Shown: positions 8,701-17,449 of the stretch, one piece after another
How positions within the stretch are numbered: the first letter of the stretch is position 1
Layout: each line of letters begins with the position of its first letter
From: Alkalihalobacterium sp048323755
Lineage (GTDB): Bacteria > Bacillota > Bacilli > Bacillales > Bacillaceae_F
Assembly (NCBI RefSeq): GCF_048323755.1
Contig: NZ_JBLWFS010000011.1
Span: forward strand, 70,718-134,717
DNA length: 64,000 bases
Direction: 5' to 3'
The notes under the pieces: generated by a model
The model's input: the letters and a program-made list of their open reading frames with translations, nothing else
Database searches by the model: none
What the model was told of the DNA's origin: nothing
Translations under genes and position numbers: made by a program

Positions 8701-10226
8701 ACAACATAGTGCGGGAAGAAATACGTTTTTTCACTTGTATTTCCTTTCTCATCTATCACCTGTTTTCGTTCCTTTAATATTTGATACATGGAATAAAGTA
8801 CTTGATCACGGGAACGCTCATGATAGACAAAACCTCTTACATTGACATCACGTAGACGTGCATGTGGTAGCCATCTCATCCAATTCCACTGCTCTTTTTC
8901 CTCTTCCGGAAATACCGTGATGAGTTGAACATCATGATAGCTTTGAAACAGTCCAATTTGCATTGCTAATAGCTGTAGCTGCTCTAATACGAGGTGTCGT
9001 TGACCAATATAACCAACAGGCCCTTTCATCAACGATGCAACGACTGGGACTTCGCGGATATCACCATACTGATTTAATAGCTCCCTAGCTTCATCTACCA
9101 ATATGTCTTTTTCTTGTGTGAACTCTTCTTCATTAAAATCAATCTCAAAGCTTCTTTCTGCTGAGCCTAGCCCTGTACGGAATTGAAGAAAATCATGATG
9201 AAACCTCGTTTTTTCATAAATTCTCGCATCAACACGTATAGCCATATCTCTCATTTGCTCGATATTTGGAAAATGATAACGTAAGGAATGCCTTTGGTCT
9301 TCACTAATCTGATAAAGCTCTTTTGTTTTTCGATGTAAATACTCTCTATAGCTCTCTAATCGCTCTTTCGTGTCTGCCTTATATTGTCTTACGTTTTTCA
9401 CATAATAAATGACTGAAATTAAAATGGTTGTGACGGTCATTGCAAGCATGACGACAATGTAAATTCCACGTGGTTGAAAAATCGTTAGCAAAACAAAGGC
9501 CGCAATCATGACAAGAGACGGGACAACGGTTCGTGCAATTTGCTCACTCGGCTTGGACGGCTGGGGTGGTGGCTTCGCAATCGTCTGCTTTTTGGTCGGC
9601 TCGCGATAAATGACCCGAGGAGAGCGATGATAATCTGGATACTCCTCACTATAATACGTATCTCGTTCCATCAACCGTGTTAGCGTCGAGGGTGGTTCCT
9701 CTTGGCTTACAACGACTTCCATGTCCTCTGAATGAATCGTTATCGATATTCCATCAGCATATAATTGGTCTCCCGGTTCAATGTGAACACTTTCCTTACA
9801 AACATTGTTGTGATAAACTTCACCACGATTGACCATCAATTGAAAGAATGGTTGTTCGAGCGTTCGCATAAGGGAGAAATCTACTTCGATTGACTTCAGT
9901 TGAATATCATGTTGTTCGCTATTTCCAAACGTTACCGTTGAAACTCCCGCTAAATCATAAACGATGACTTCTTTCTCTTCTACAAGAAGAAATTCTATTT
10001 CAGCAGAGCCTACTGGTAACTGAGTTCGCCTATTTTGCGTAAGAGCTTTCCCATCAAGGGTACACGCTTCCCCATCCCAAGTGACTACAAAAGATGCTGC
10101 TAGGTTCGTAAATGTCACTGTATCGGACCAATCGCTACTTACTGTAATTTCTTTTGACACCCCTTGAGGTAATGAGCATTTTTGCAACTGCTTATCAAAA
10201 AGAATGAATAGTTTTGTTTGTGCCAT
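5775..10226 (-). CDS. essC: T7SS FtsK/SpoIIIE-type ATPase EssC (YukB)
   Basis: A protein of 1483 residues, the motor of the T7b secretion system. FHA-like domains occupy about residues 1-180, and two adjacent membrane segments lie near 235-275. The first intact ATPase domain has Walker A AGTTGSGKSEI near residue 668 and Walker B LFLISDEFAE. The second has ASPGYGKSTF near 1013 and LLVIDNFD. The third domain (from about 1240) lacks a Walker A lysine in the expected place (TVVSDRKDGLDN), as is usual for EssC. Length is close to B. subtilis YukBA. It is the last core gene, followed directly by the effector cassette. Confidence 0.95.
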   Translation of the reverse strand: MAQTKLFILFDKQLQKCSLPQGVSKEITVSSDWSDTVTFTNLAASFVVTWDGEACTLDGKALTQNRRTQLPVGSAEIEFLLVEEKEVIVYDLAGVSTVTFGNSEQHDIQLKSIEVDFSLMRTLEQPFFQLMVNRGEVYHNNVCKESVHIEPGDQLYADGISITIHSEDMEVVVSQEEPPSTLTRLMERDTYYSEEYPDYHRSPRVIYREPTKKQTIAKPPPQPSKPSEQIARTVVPSLVMIAAFVLLTIFQPRGIYIVVMLAMTVTTILISVIYYVKNVRQYKADTKERLESYREYLHRKTKELYQISEDQRHSLRYHFPNIEQMRDMAIRVDARIYEKTRFHHDFLQFRTGLGSAERSFEIDFNEEEFTQEKDILVDEARELLNQYGDIREVPVVASLMKGPVGYIGQRHLVLEQLQLLAMQIGLFQSYHDVQLITVFPEEEKEQWNWMRWLPHARLRDVNVRGFVYHERSRDQVLYSMYQILKERKQVIDEKGNTSEKTYFFPHYVVLITDEKLILDHTIMEFFNEDPSILGLSLVFVQDVMQSLPEHVKTVIDIRDSKTGNIILEEGELVNRTFVPDHFPPSFDKEEVSRALAPINHLQSLKNSIPESVTFLEMYGVERVEELGISARWQANETYKSLAVPLGLRGKQDIVQLNLHEKAHGPHGLVAGTTGSGKSEIIQSYILSLSVNFHPYEVAFLLIDYKGGGMANLFKNLPHLVGTITNLDRSQSMRALASIKAELQKRQRLFGENDVNHINQYQKLYKQGKVQEPMPHLFLISDEFAELKSEQPDFMKELVSTARIGRSLGIHLILATQKPSGIVDDQIWSNSKFKLALKVQNASDSNEILKTPDAAEITLPGRAYLQVGNNEIYELFQSAWSGADYIPDQDDFELVDTTIYAINDLGQYDILTEDLSGLGRKDQVEKVPTELDAVIDHIHDYAEEQEIAPLPRPWLPPLPEQLTTEELHVVNFEEAWEEEKKPLKVTIGLLDQPELQSQTPLTLDLSKDGHIAVFASPGYGKSTFLQTIVMDLSRQHSPKHFHVYLLDFGTNGLLPLKGLPHVADTILVDEMEKVGKLIRLLTSEIKKRKQLLSQYGVANLAMYEKASGEIEPNVLLVIDNFDTVRDTDFSDEFEKIITQIAREGASVGIHLAISAGRQGALRMPLLSNIKTQIPLYLIEQSEARSIIGRTDLEIEEIPGRGLVKLEEPALFQTMLPTEGTEALEIIDSIQRTAQSMDAYWQGERPEAIPMMPEGVIDFEQFKRKRKTKKLVEQSHLPLGLDFEEVAPIGFDPEKDGFLTVVSDRKDGLDNMINAISKSMTLLTKSFQTMIIDTPDQGLTEIGKSMNKYISDPEDITAIKQNILTEVNNRMKGDHNGVKWMILIRDLKDFAERSILMEEDLSVLFEQGPKVDVHLIVCGDASYINTSYEKPAKVVRNLSNVGLVSMRLGDQDIFSQPFIRKETYPKDYEAYYARDHQHIKIKLTK

Positions 10227-10281
10227 GATTTTCTTCCTCTCTCCGTCAGCCCATCTAGCATTGGCCTACAACCCCATACTG

Positions 10282-11577
10282 CTATGCCTCTTCGTTATTC
10301 TCATCATCAATCAATTCTTCATTTTCAGCAGGTTCTTCAACTTCAGCAGGTACTTCGACTGGTTCTTGGTCTATACTTGCCTCTTCAATTGGCGTTTCAT
10401 CAATTAGCTCTTCTTCTCCAGCCTGAATATAATCCTCACGATACCGATTTAGTTCTTCTTGTAGCCTTCGTACTTCTTCATCTCGTTCTGAACCCCTTAA
10501 TTTAGGGTCATTTCGTACTTGTTCAATTTGTTTGATTAACCCATACATAATTAATTGAGGGTCATCAATAAACATTGCTTTATCAATGGCTTCGTCAAAA
10601 GAGCCTCGACCATTTAATATCCAGTAAAGTAAATAATTTTCATGACTGCGTAAGCTGACGTTTCTCATAATCGCTTCTTTTTCTCGATCGGATAAACTTT
10701 CAACTTGAATATAAGAATAGGCTAAAATATACTTTGTTCGAAATGGTAGTCGTTCAGGGTCTTCTCCTCTCAGTGTTGATATGACAGCACTGTGATTAGA
10801 TGATAGAAATTCACCATGAGCTGTTAATAACTTATCTTGGTATGGATCCTTCACGAACATGTAATAAAACAAAGGCACAGCCAAAATAATAGATAACGCG
10901 ATCATGATGATCGATAGCTGCTTAAATAACCGGAACCGTTTAATGGGTACCGTCATCATCGTGTTTTCTGTCTTTTGTTGCTCTTTGTGATAACAGATTT
11001 GAATATATTCCATCAATTCTTCTAGATTTTTCTTTTCGAGAATATGACGTTCAAATTCTGTATCCTTCGCCTTATTTAATGAACCATTGTACAGATCATC
11101 AAATGTATACTGCTTGGAAAATAAAGCGAGGGTGAAGCATTTATATTGTAGGAAGAAGTCTTCCTCCTTCCCTACGTACGGTGGTAACAATTCACGAATA
11201 CCACGGTACATAATCGCTGGCATTAAATTTGCATCAAAAACAACGTTATCTGGATGAAGAAAGAAAGTGATTCTAGAAGATAAGTAAGGTTTCAGTTTCG
11301 CTATGTTACAAAGTAACCGTAGCTTCTCATTCCGTTGAAGATCCTTTATGTCCTTCCATTTCTTTTTTTCTTCTTTCACCACAAACGAAAATCTAAAAAG
11401 ATCCTCTTCCTCTTTTATAGTTACCGGTACAAAATATTCTGAAGGGGCTGTAATGAGTCCTAATTGCTTGATATCTTTCACTTTTGTTTGAGACTTTGCT
11501 AATTCTGTCCTCCACTCTTCATCTTCGATATGAAAATGAAGAGTAAGAGAATCAAATTGAACTTTTTTTTCCTCCAT
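10282..11577 (-). CDS. essB: T7SS membrane pseudokinase EssB (YukC)
   Basis: A protein of 431 residues with a cytoplasmic pseudokinase-like domain (about 1-215), one membrane span (IIMIALSIILAVPLFYYMF, about 219-241) and an extracellular helical domain. The final 50 residues are strongly acidic (EEPAENEELIDDENNEE). EssB/YukC is a required structural component of Firmicute T7SS. It lies between esaB and essC with short gaps (41 and 55 bases). Confidence 0.92.
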   Translation of the reverse strand: MEEKKVQFDSLTLHFHIEDEEWRTELAKSQTKVKDIKQLGLITAPSEYFVPVTIKEEEDLFRFSFVVKEEKKKWKDIKDLQRNEKLRLLCNIAKLKPYLSSRITFFLHPDNVVFDANLMPAIMYRGIRELLPPYVGKEEDFFLQYKCFTLALFSKQYTFDDLYNGSLNKAKDTEFERHILEKKNLEELMEYIQICYHKEQQKTENTMMTVPIKRFRLFKQLSIIMIALSIILAVPLFYYMFVKDPYQDKLLTAHGEFLSSNHSAVISTLRGEDPERLPFRTKYILAYSYIQVESLSDREKEAIMRNVSLRSHENYLLYWILNGRGSFDEAIDKAMFIDDPQLIMYGLIKQIEQVRNDPKLRGSERDEEVRRLQEELNRYREDYIQAGEEELIDETPIEEASIDQEPVEVPAEVEEPAENEELIDDENNEEA

Positions 11578-11618
11578 AACGTTACTCCTTCACCTTTTCA
11601 ACAGACTCACTATCTGTT

Positions 11619-11870
11619 CTAAAGCACTTGTAAAATATCACCATCTGTAATTGGGTAATCATTCAAACTATCATCATCTGTAATCAGTAGCTTTTTTGTC
11701 ACTACCTTTATAGCCCAAACAGATGAATCCGACTGCTGTAAATTCAGCGTCTCAGAAACGCTTAACAATAATTGTTTTACCGTTAATTGGACCGGAATAC
11801 GCAAGTCGTATACACCGCCACCCCAATGATGAAAATCGATCGTTACGTTTATATGCGAAGACTTTGCCAT
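11619..11870 (-). CDS. esaB: Ubiquitin-like T7SS protein EsaB (YukD)
   Basis: A protein of 83 residues with the beta-grasp pattern of YukD: HINVTIDFH at the N-terminus, a middle helix (VKQLLLSVSETLNLQ) and LLITDDDSLNDYPITDGDIL at the C-terminus. YukD is ubiquitin-like in fold but not conjugated. It follows essA by 11 bases. Confidence 0.9.
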   Translation of the reverse strand: MAKSSHINVTIDFHHWGGGVYDLRIPVQLTVKQLLLSVSETLNLQQSDSSVWAIKVVTKKLLITDDDSLNDYPITDGDILQVL

Positions 11871-11881
11871 CGTTTATTCTC

Positions 11882-12373
11882 CTATTCCACAACTTGTCGC
11901 ATCATCGTGAAAACAACCCCACCAACCATTAAGATAAATCCCAAAGCGGAGAAAAGGAGGACGTTTTGAGCGTCCTCATTTGGTATCTCCTGTGCAAGGC
12001 TTTGCGTTGTTGGTGCCGTATAACTTTCGGTAAAAAGTGTTTCTTGGACAAGAGCGACTGTCGCATCTGCTTGGCTTTCCATTTCAAAAATCGATTGATG
12101 TAGGTCTTGAAGCCACTCTTCCTGTTTTAGTTGCTTCCTGTCAATGAGCTCTCTCGTCTCATCACGAAACAACTCTGGAAACACTTTTTCAAGTTCTGTT
12201 TTCGTTTTGGTTTGATCTCCTTTACTGCCACTAATTCGATCCAAATTCATATTTAATTTTCCACGTTCCTCAGTACTTAATTGACTTTCAGCGAGCACTA
12301 CCGACATTGGAAGCAATAAGCTAACGATTAAAATACAGAACACTCCATTAACTAGCTTTAGAAACCTCTTCAT
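11882..12373 (-). CDS. essA: T7SS membrane protein EssA
   Basis: About 163 residues. A signal-like hydrophobic segment at the N-terminus (VFCILIVSLLLPMSVVLA) and a C-terminal membrane span (VLLFSALGFILMVGGVVFTMM) flank a charged helical middle, the EssA layout. I choose the ATG at 12373 (GAGGG 8 bases upstream, AGGAG further out) because the protein then begins at the signal segment. This start lies inside the esaA reading frame, overlapping its end by 26 bases. Confidence 0.85.
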   Translation of the reverse strand: MKRFLKLVNGVFCILIVSLLLPMSVVLAESQLSTEERGKLNMNLDRISGSKGDQTKTKTELEKVFPELFRDETRELIDRKQLKQEEWLQDLHQSIFEMESQADATVALVQETLFTESYTAPTTQSLAQEIPNEDAQNVLLFSALGFILMVGGVVFTMMRQVVE

Positions 12374-15300
12374 CTTCTGTTCCCTCACTCCTTGTCGCAC
12401 GATTGAACACTAGTAGGTTAAGCAGAATACCTGCCATACATAGCAGAGACAAAATAAAGAAGGTTACTTGATAATTAATCGATCCATCGAAGACCCGGAT
12501 CAATACATTTTCCGCATATTGTAATGGCGAGTATGCTCGTAATCCTCCATTAGCCACTGAACCTAATGCTCTTGTAAAGAATAAATACATACCAAATACC
12601 GCGAGTAACAAGAACATTCCTATCATTTTTAATTGTCTTAATAAATAAGTAGAGATGAGTAATATCGTTAAGACAATAGCCGTTATCAGTAGTGTCCATA
12701 ACAATAGGTTAGACCCTTTGATCTCTAAGATGTAACTTGAAATTAACCCAATCGCTGCACCCTCGATAATCCCGACACCTGTTGTAATAATTGTAATAGG
12801 AGTATTTTGAGAGAAAATCGTACGTTCTCCTTCAAACTCATCCTTCGCTAAACGACGTTGGTGATTGGTTGAAATCACGTATGCTGTAAAGAGAGCAACA
12901 ATAAAAGCAATTAACACGATAAAGTATGGTGTAAATGTATTACCAGAGACGATCACGCCTTCATTTTTCGTTTGAACCGGACTTGATAAGAAGCCTAATA
13001 AATCCTCATTTTGTCTATCGCCAATTCGGCTATTCGCTAATACGTCGGTAAAGTTAGTCACAAACTCTTCATCTTCTATTAATTTATTTGTCAAATTAAT
13101 AGAGAGAGCTTCTGCCTGACTGATTAAATCATTTCCGCTTTCTTGTATCATCGTCGCCTGATTGTCAATGTCTTCAAGGGTTTGATAAACAGTCTCAGCC
13201 GAATAAAAATTACTTTGCGCTTGTTCTGTGAGCACTTCACTTGTTGATAACAGTGGCATGAAATCATTACCAAGTGCCATGATTGCCTGTTGTTCTTCAT
13301 CACTAGCAGCCCTCACCACAGACTGTTCTTCAATTAATGCTATGCTTCGATCTCGCCAGTCCATGACATCCTCCAATACGTCAGAAAGGCTTTGATTCAT
13401 GACCTGAGCCTGCTCTGTCGTTGAAGCTATCTTCCCAACAAGTTGATCCATAAGACTTTCAGCCCGTTTTGATTGGTCATGATATCGTCTAATTTGATCA
13501 TATAGCTGTACAATTGGCTCTCTAATTTCGTTCGTAACACCTGCCGTTACTCGTTCAACAACATAATTCGTAATCAATTCATCTAACTCTTGAACATTGA
13601 ACAGATAATATAGAGAAGACTCGGTTGCTAAATCAGATAAACGATTTCCAACAAAGGAATCCTGTAATGTTGGTGAACTCATATCTAATCCAAAGTAAGT
13701 CTCGAAAAGAGCGGATAATTTTATATAATCGCTCATCGTATGCTCAGCTGCATTAATCAGAGCTTGCGTACCATCATCTAATATGGGTGACATGACTCGA
13801 TGGTGAATATAATTATTGATCACCTTCACCTTTTCTATGATTGGCTCTGGCTCAGGTTCGGGCTGAGGCTCGGGTTCAGGCTGAGGTTCAGGCTCTTCCC
13901 CGTTTCCACCGTCATTGTTCTCATCATCTTGAGGCTTAGACGGATTTGTTTCCTCTTGATCACCAGGACTCACTGGCTGCTCTTCGCTCTCACGATTCCC
14001 ATTTTCTCCATCAACTTCAGTTCCACCCGGCTCTTCCGTTTCTTGAACGATAACTGTATTTGCAAGTAAAGGAGCATTATAAACCTCATAGCCGAAGAGC
14101 TCTTCTACATCATCAACATCTGTAATATCTTCTTGAAGCATACTCCAGCTCCAAGTAGCAGGTTGGAAAACATCTATTTTACTATTTGCATCTTTCAACC
14201 GTAGTTGAACTCGAACAGTGAAAACCCCTTCATCATTACGAGGTAATTTCACTTGCCCATTTTCTTTATATACCTCTGTGTAATTGACTTCATTAAAATC
14301 AGGCAACGTTAACCACAAATTTTGTAACTCATATTCATTCGGAATCGATAAGGTAAAAGTTTGCCCTGACTTTTGATTAGCTGGTAATTCAACAGAGTTT
14401 CTCATTACAACACCTGTATCAGCTAAGCGGTTTTTAATTTCTTGAATTTGGGTTGATAGAATCTTGCTATTATCAAGTTCCTTAGGAGAAAAGTCATTTT
14501 CACGATTATACTTTCTTGCTGTGGCAATGACATTATTGATCTCTAATGCCATCTGATCAGACAATCCAGATTCATCAATATCTCGCATATTTAATGAAGG
14601 CAGTTGATTAATCTGCTCTTGTATCGTACGATGCAGGTTGCGATCAGGACGTCTAAATAACGAATTTAAATTCGTCAATTCATCTTTAAAGGCGTTGGTA
14701 AAGATCCCCGACAACCGATTGGAAACGTTTTTTTCCATATTCGATTGAAGTTTTTGTTCTAAATTCTGCTCTAAACTGCTTACTTGTTGATTGGCTCGAT
14801 CAAAGTACTCTCTTAACAGAGCAGCATCAGAAATAAGCGTTGCACTCTCTTCTTGGAGTTGAAACTGATAATGGATCCGTTCATTAGCACGAACGAGTTG
14901 ATCAAGCTGTCGCTGGGTACCTGTATCATGAATCGTAGAATTATATTGATTTAATAAATCATAAAAACCTTGTGATAAAGCTTGGTTAGAGGCTGTAAGA
15001 CTCGTTATATCGTTAATATTCGATACAAAGTTTTTACTTAATTCAGTCTCTTCAGTTAATCGATCGGTAAAAAATCCAAGAGTATCTTCAAGACTGCTAA
15101 AGCTACCTCTTGATGCTTCTGTAAAATTCTTCACTGTACTAAATTGATTTGTATAGTTTGATAAAGGAGATTGAATAGCTGTATTATAGGTAGCTGTGTA
15201 CTTCGCTTGCTCGTCAACGATATAACCGATTTGATCCTGTGCTTCATGCAAATTACCAATCACACTAGCAAAATAAACATCGATGATACGTCGGTTAAAG

Positions 15301-15743
15301 TCATTTAATATTTCACTAGCAGTTCTTTCAGCCTCTGCTCTTATTTCATCATTTTCTGAAGCATTAATTTTATAATTCAGTGTAACCGGATCTGGCGAAA
15401 CTGAATCTATTGATAGCGCCTTAACAGAGAAGTCATTTGGGATCACAATCATCATGTCGTAGGTTTGTCTTTCCAACCCACTCTCTGCAACTCCCCGACT
15501 AACGACAAACCATTCATGGTTAAGATCATTATCGACACTACGGACAAAAGCATCTCCAAAAGCCAAACGCTCATTATTAAATACCGCACCTTCATCTTCA
15601 TTTACCAACGCAATCGTCATCCGGTGTCCGGCATCATCACTATTTGTGTCTGTTACTTGATTTAAAGCTACATAAGATAAACCAGTAGCTAGTATTAGAA
15701 TTAATACTAAGAATGCGATTAACCTTAGCTCTATTCTTTTCAT
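12348..15743 (-). CDS. esaA: T7SS membrane protein EsaA (YueB family)
   Basis: A protein of 1131 residues with one N-terminal span (LRLIAFLVLILILATGLSY), a very long extracellular part rich in coiled coil, and several C-terminal spans (from about residue 925). The B. subtilis homologue YueB is the SPP1 phage receptor. Near residues 622-640 is an acidic Pro-Glu repeat (alternating EPEPQPEPEP), a probable wall-spanning linker; a Glu/Gly/Asn-rich stretch precedes it. AGAGG lies upstream of the ATG at 15743. Confidence 0.92.
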   Translation of the reverse strand: MKRIELRLIAFLVLILILATGLSYVALNQVTDTNSDDAGHRMTIALVNEDEGAVFNNERLAFGDAFVRSVDNDLNHEWFVVSRGVAESGLERQTYDMMIVIPNDFSVKALSIDSVSPDPVTLNYKINASENDEIRAEAERTASEILNDFNRRIIDVYFASVIGNLHEAQDQIGYIVDEQAKYTATYNTAIQSPLSNYTNQFSTVKNFTEASRGSFSSLEDTLGFFTDRLTEETELSKNFVSNINDITSLTASNQALSQGFYDLLNQYNSTIHDTGTQRQLDQLVRANERIHYQFQLQEESATLISDAALLREYFDRANQQVSSLEQNLEQKLQSNMEKNVSNRLSGIFTNAFKDELTNLNSLFRRPDRNLHRTIQEQINQLPSLNMRDIDESGLSDQMALEINNVIATARKYNRENDFSPKELDNSKILSTQIQEIKNRLADTGVVMRNSVELPANQKSGQTFTLSIPNEYELQNLWLTLPDFNEVNYTEVYKENGQVKLPRNDEGVFTVRVQLRLKDANSKIDVFQPATWSWSMLQEDITDVDDVEELFGYEVYNAPLLANTVIVQETEEPGGTEVDGENGNRESEEQPVSPGDQEETNPSKPQDDENNDGGNGEEPEPQPEPEPQPEPEPEPIIEKVKVINNYIHHRVMSPILDDGTQALINAAEHTMSDYIKLSALFETYFGLDMSSPTLQDSFVGNRLSDLATESSLYYLFNVQELDELITNYVVERVTAGVTNEIREPIVQLYDQIRRYHDQSKRAESLMDQLVGKIASTTEQAQVMNQSLSDVLEDVMDWRDRSIALIEEQSVVRAASDEEQQAIMALGNDFMPLLSTSEVLTEQAQSNFYSAETVYQTLEDIDNQATMIQESGNDLISQAEALSINLTNKLIEDEEFVTNFTDVLANSRIGDRQNEDLLGFLSSPVQTKNEGVIVSGNTFTPYFIVLIAFIVALFTAYVISTNHQRRLAKDEFEGERTIFSQNTPITIITTGVGIIEGAAIGLISSYILEIKGSNLLLWTLLITAIVLTILLISTYLLRQLKMIGMFLLLAVFGMYLFFTRALGSVANGGLRAYSPLQYAENVLIRVFDGSINYQVTFFILSLLCMAGILLNLLVFNRATRSEGTEDEEVSKAS

Positions 15744-15905
15744 CTCTTTTTCCTCTTCCCGCTACTTTTTCGAAATTAGTAGACTAGTCTTTCAGTAAAA
15801 ATGATCGATATTCTAAAAATTATATAAAGGCAAGAATCATACTATTTAACAGTCCTATTCTCAAAACAATATGAAGATGAATTTATTTTCCACCACTTAA
15901 AGATG

Positions 15906-15937
15906 ATGAGCTACACAACATTAGTTATGTAGCTCAT
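15906..15937 (-). terminator. Stem-loop between esxA and esaA
   Basis: A 10-bp stem (atgagctaca at 15906-15915 with tgtagctcat at 15928-15937) in the 229-base gap after esxA. There is no strong T tract on the minus strand, so it is more likely a partial terminator or RNA-stability element that lets esxA be made in excess of the downstream genes (inference). Confidence 0.45.
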
Positions 15938-15972
15938 AAAGGGCACGTACAATCTCAAAAACTACTTATCTC

Positions 15973-16269
15973 TTATCTAAGACCAAAATTTTGAGAAAGA
16001 GCTTGATCCTGCTGTGCAACAGCTTCAGCCGTTTTAGTCAATTGTGTTTCAATGTCTTGCATTAAACGAGAGAAGTCTTGCACACGAGGACTTAATTCTC
16101 TAAATTGGTCATCGAAGCGTTCAAATGCACGCCCTTCCCACTCGCCTCTTAACTCTTCCTGCAAATTAGTTAAATCTCTTAAAATTTGATCGATTTGCTG
16201 TGAGCTCTGACCGTAACGCTTAGCCTTTGCTTGCAGCTGATCAGGGGTCATACGAATTTGGCCTGCCAT
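15973..16269 (-). CDS. esxA: WXG100 protein EsxA (YukE)
   Basis: A 98-residue helix-turn-helix WXG100 protein. The hallmark turn is GEWEGRAFERF at about residues 42-52 (W-E-G). It is the first gene of the T7SS operon, as in S. aureus, and is itself the major secreted substrate in that family. No second esx gene is seen. GGAGATGAG lies just ahead of the ATG, and a good promoter lies upstream. Confidence 0.95.
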   Translation of the reverse strand: MAGQIRMTPDQLQAKAKRYGQSSQQIDQILRDLTNLQEELRGEWEGRAFERFDDQFRELSPRVQDFSRLMQDIETQLTKTAEAVAQQDQALSQNFGLR

Positions 16270-16305
16270 GAATACTCATCTCCTTTTTCAAAATTAGGAA
16301 ATTAC

Positions 16306-16342
16306 ATAGGATAATATAATGAATTTCCCTCTGTTATCCTAT
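16306..16342 (-). promoter_or_regulatory. Inverted repeat in the esxA leader
   Basis: Arms ataggataa (16306-16314) and ttatcctat (16334-16342) are perfectly complementary. A weaker nested pair, taggaaatt (about 16295) and aatttccct (about 16322), overlaps them. It lies between the predicted -10 box and the esxA start, so it could be an operator or an mRNA structure. Confidence 0.4.
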
Positions 16343-16345
16343 AAT

Positions 16346-16374
16346 ATGGTATTACTAACAATATATAGAGTCAA
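16346..16374 (-). promoter_or_regulatory. Sigma-A-type promoter of the T7SS operon
   Basis: On the minus strand, TTGACT (16369-16374) is separated by 17 bases from TACCAT (16346-16351), about 77 bases before the esxA start. No other good promoter was seen between esxA and essC. Confidence 0.6.
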
Positions 16375-16865
16375 TTAAGTTGAAATATTTTCCTAAAAAT
16401 GAATATTTAGAACCGCATTTAAAGTTTTCTGCGATTTACCATCATTAAACATTGCTTTTCACCTAAAAAAGATATGAAAAATGTCTCTCGATTATACAGA
16501 GTCAAATAGACCCCACTATTATAATAGGGACTAATCGACGCTATGTATCTAGTAAAAATGATGGGTTTACGATTGATGAATTAATTCGAATGGCCTCGAA
16601 TCTCTTTTGTACGAGAGGGAGAGACTTGTTGTTAAAGTTATTTTAAGGAAAGTAGCTGTCCATTGACATTGTGGCGTTGCTTAGCATTTTCAGACTTATA
16701 TCTTTTATTTTTGGTATGGACTTGTTGTGGTTTTGTAGTTCTAGGAAGATAGTTTTAGTTGGAAACTTCTTGATTTACGGGGTTGTGGATCTAATTTTGA
16801 GTATATTTATAAGGAATACGGATATTATTGAACTAAATCCTTTGTTTAAGTACAAAATCTCACAG
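16375..16865. other. Gene-poor interval between esxA promoter and tetR
   Basis: No convincing gene. A 68-codon + strand ORF (16671-16877) encodes hydrophobic segments ending IIELNPLFKY, which resembles the N-terminal part of DUF5658-type membrane proteins, but it has no ribosome site and runs into the tetR 3' end. It is at best a remnant. A small hairpin (cccac...ataataggg) lies near 16514-16532. Confidence 0.4.
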
Positions 16866-17405
16866 TTATATTTCTGAACGAAACTCCGTCTTAGACAATA
16901 GAAAAGGAATTGCGGGTTTAATAAAATCTTCTGGACTTACCTTCATACCAACCCTTTTCCATTCTACAGAAGCTCCGTAGATCCCCCAACTTAATATAAC
17001 TGTAGTAATTCTTAGCGCTTCATCCTCTTTCATATTATGTTGTTTTAATAACATATTATAAAAAATGACTTCGAGCTGATCCCTAATAATTCGAGAAATA
17101 GTATCTTCGTATCCCCTATGGCACCGATTCGATAATGACTTTTGAAAATTCGTTATCGCTGTAAAAATACAAACGAAAGCTTCTTCATTTAGTTCATTAA
17201 TCTCGTAAGTATCATAATTCAAATTTACTAACAATACATCTGATAAGACCTTTTCTAGTAAGTCGTAAATATCTTTAAAATGATAATAAAAAGTTGCCCT
17301 GTTAATCATAGCTTCAGTTGTAATATCTTTTATCGTAATATCCTTAAATTCTTTTTTTACTGAAAGTTCAATGAAAGAATCCATAATTAATTTCCGCGTA
17401 CGCAA
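16866..17405 (-). CDS. TetR/AcrR-family regulator, possibly lacking its normal start
   Basis: About 179 residues with a TetR helix-turn-helix (FKDITIKDITTEAMINRATFYYHFKD, split near residues 20-45) and a C-terminal domain of the TetR_C_7 kind. The only in-frame starts are a TTG at 17405 and an ATG at 17384 inside the first helix. Upstream codons read YPRV before LRTRKLIMDSF, and homologues typically have DPRVLRTRK there, so homology appears to extend past any usable start. It is divergent from the broken dsbA-like gene, 44 bases away, and may once have controlled it. Confidence 0.65.
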   Translation of the reverse strand: MRTRKLIMDSFIELSVKKEFKDITIKDITTEAMINRATFYYHFKDIYDLLEKVLSDVLLVNLNYDTYEINELNEEAFVCIFTAITNFQKSLSNRCHRGYEDTISRIIRDQLEVIFYNMLLKQHNMKEDEALRITTVILSWGIYGASVEWKRVGMKVSPEDFIKPAIPFLLSKTEFRSEI

Positions 17406-17449
17406 AACTCGAGGGTAGTTGCTATTAAATAGAAATGGAGGAACATGAA

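Noticed and set aside
2461..16269. Prophage or integrative element carrying the T7SS region
   Set aside because: No integrase, transposase, tRNA or direct-repeat ends were found around it.
16671..16877. Plus-strand hydrophobic ORF of 68 codons
   Set aside because: Similarity to DUF5658-type proteins is slight, no ribosome site, and it runs into tetR; kept only as a note on the interval.
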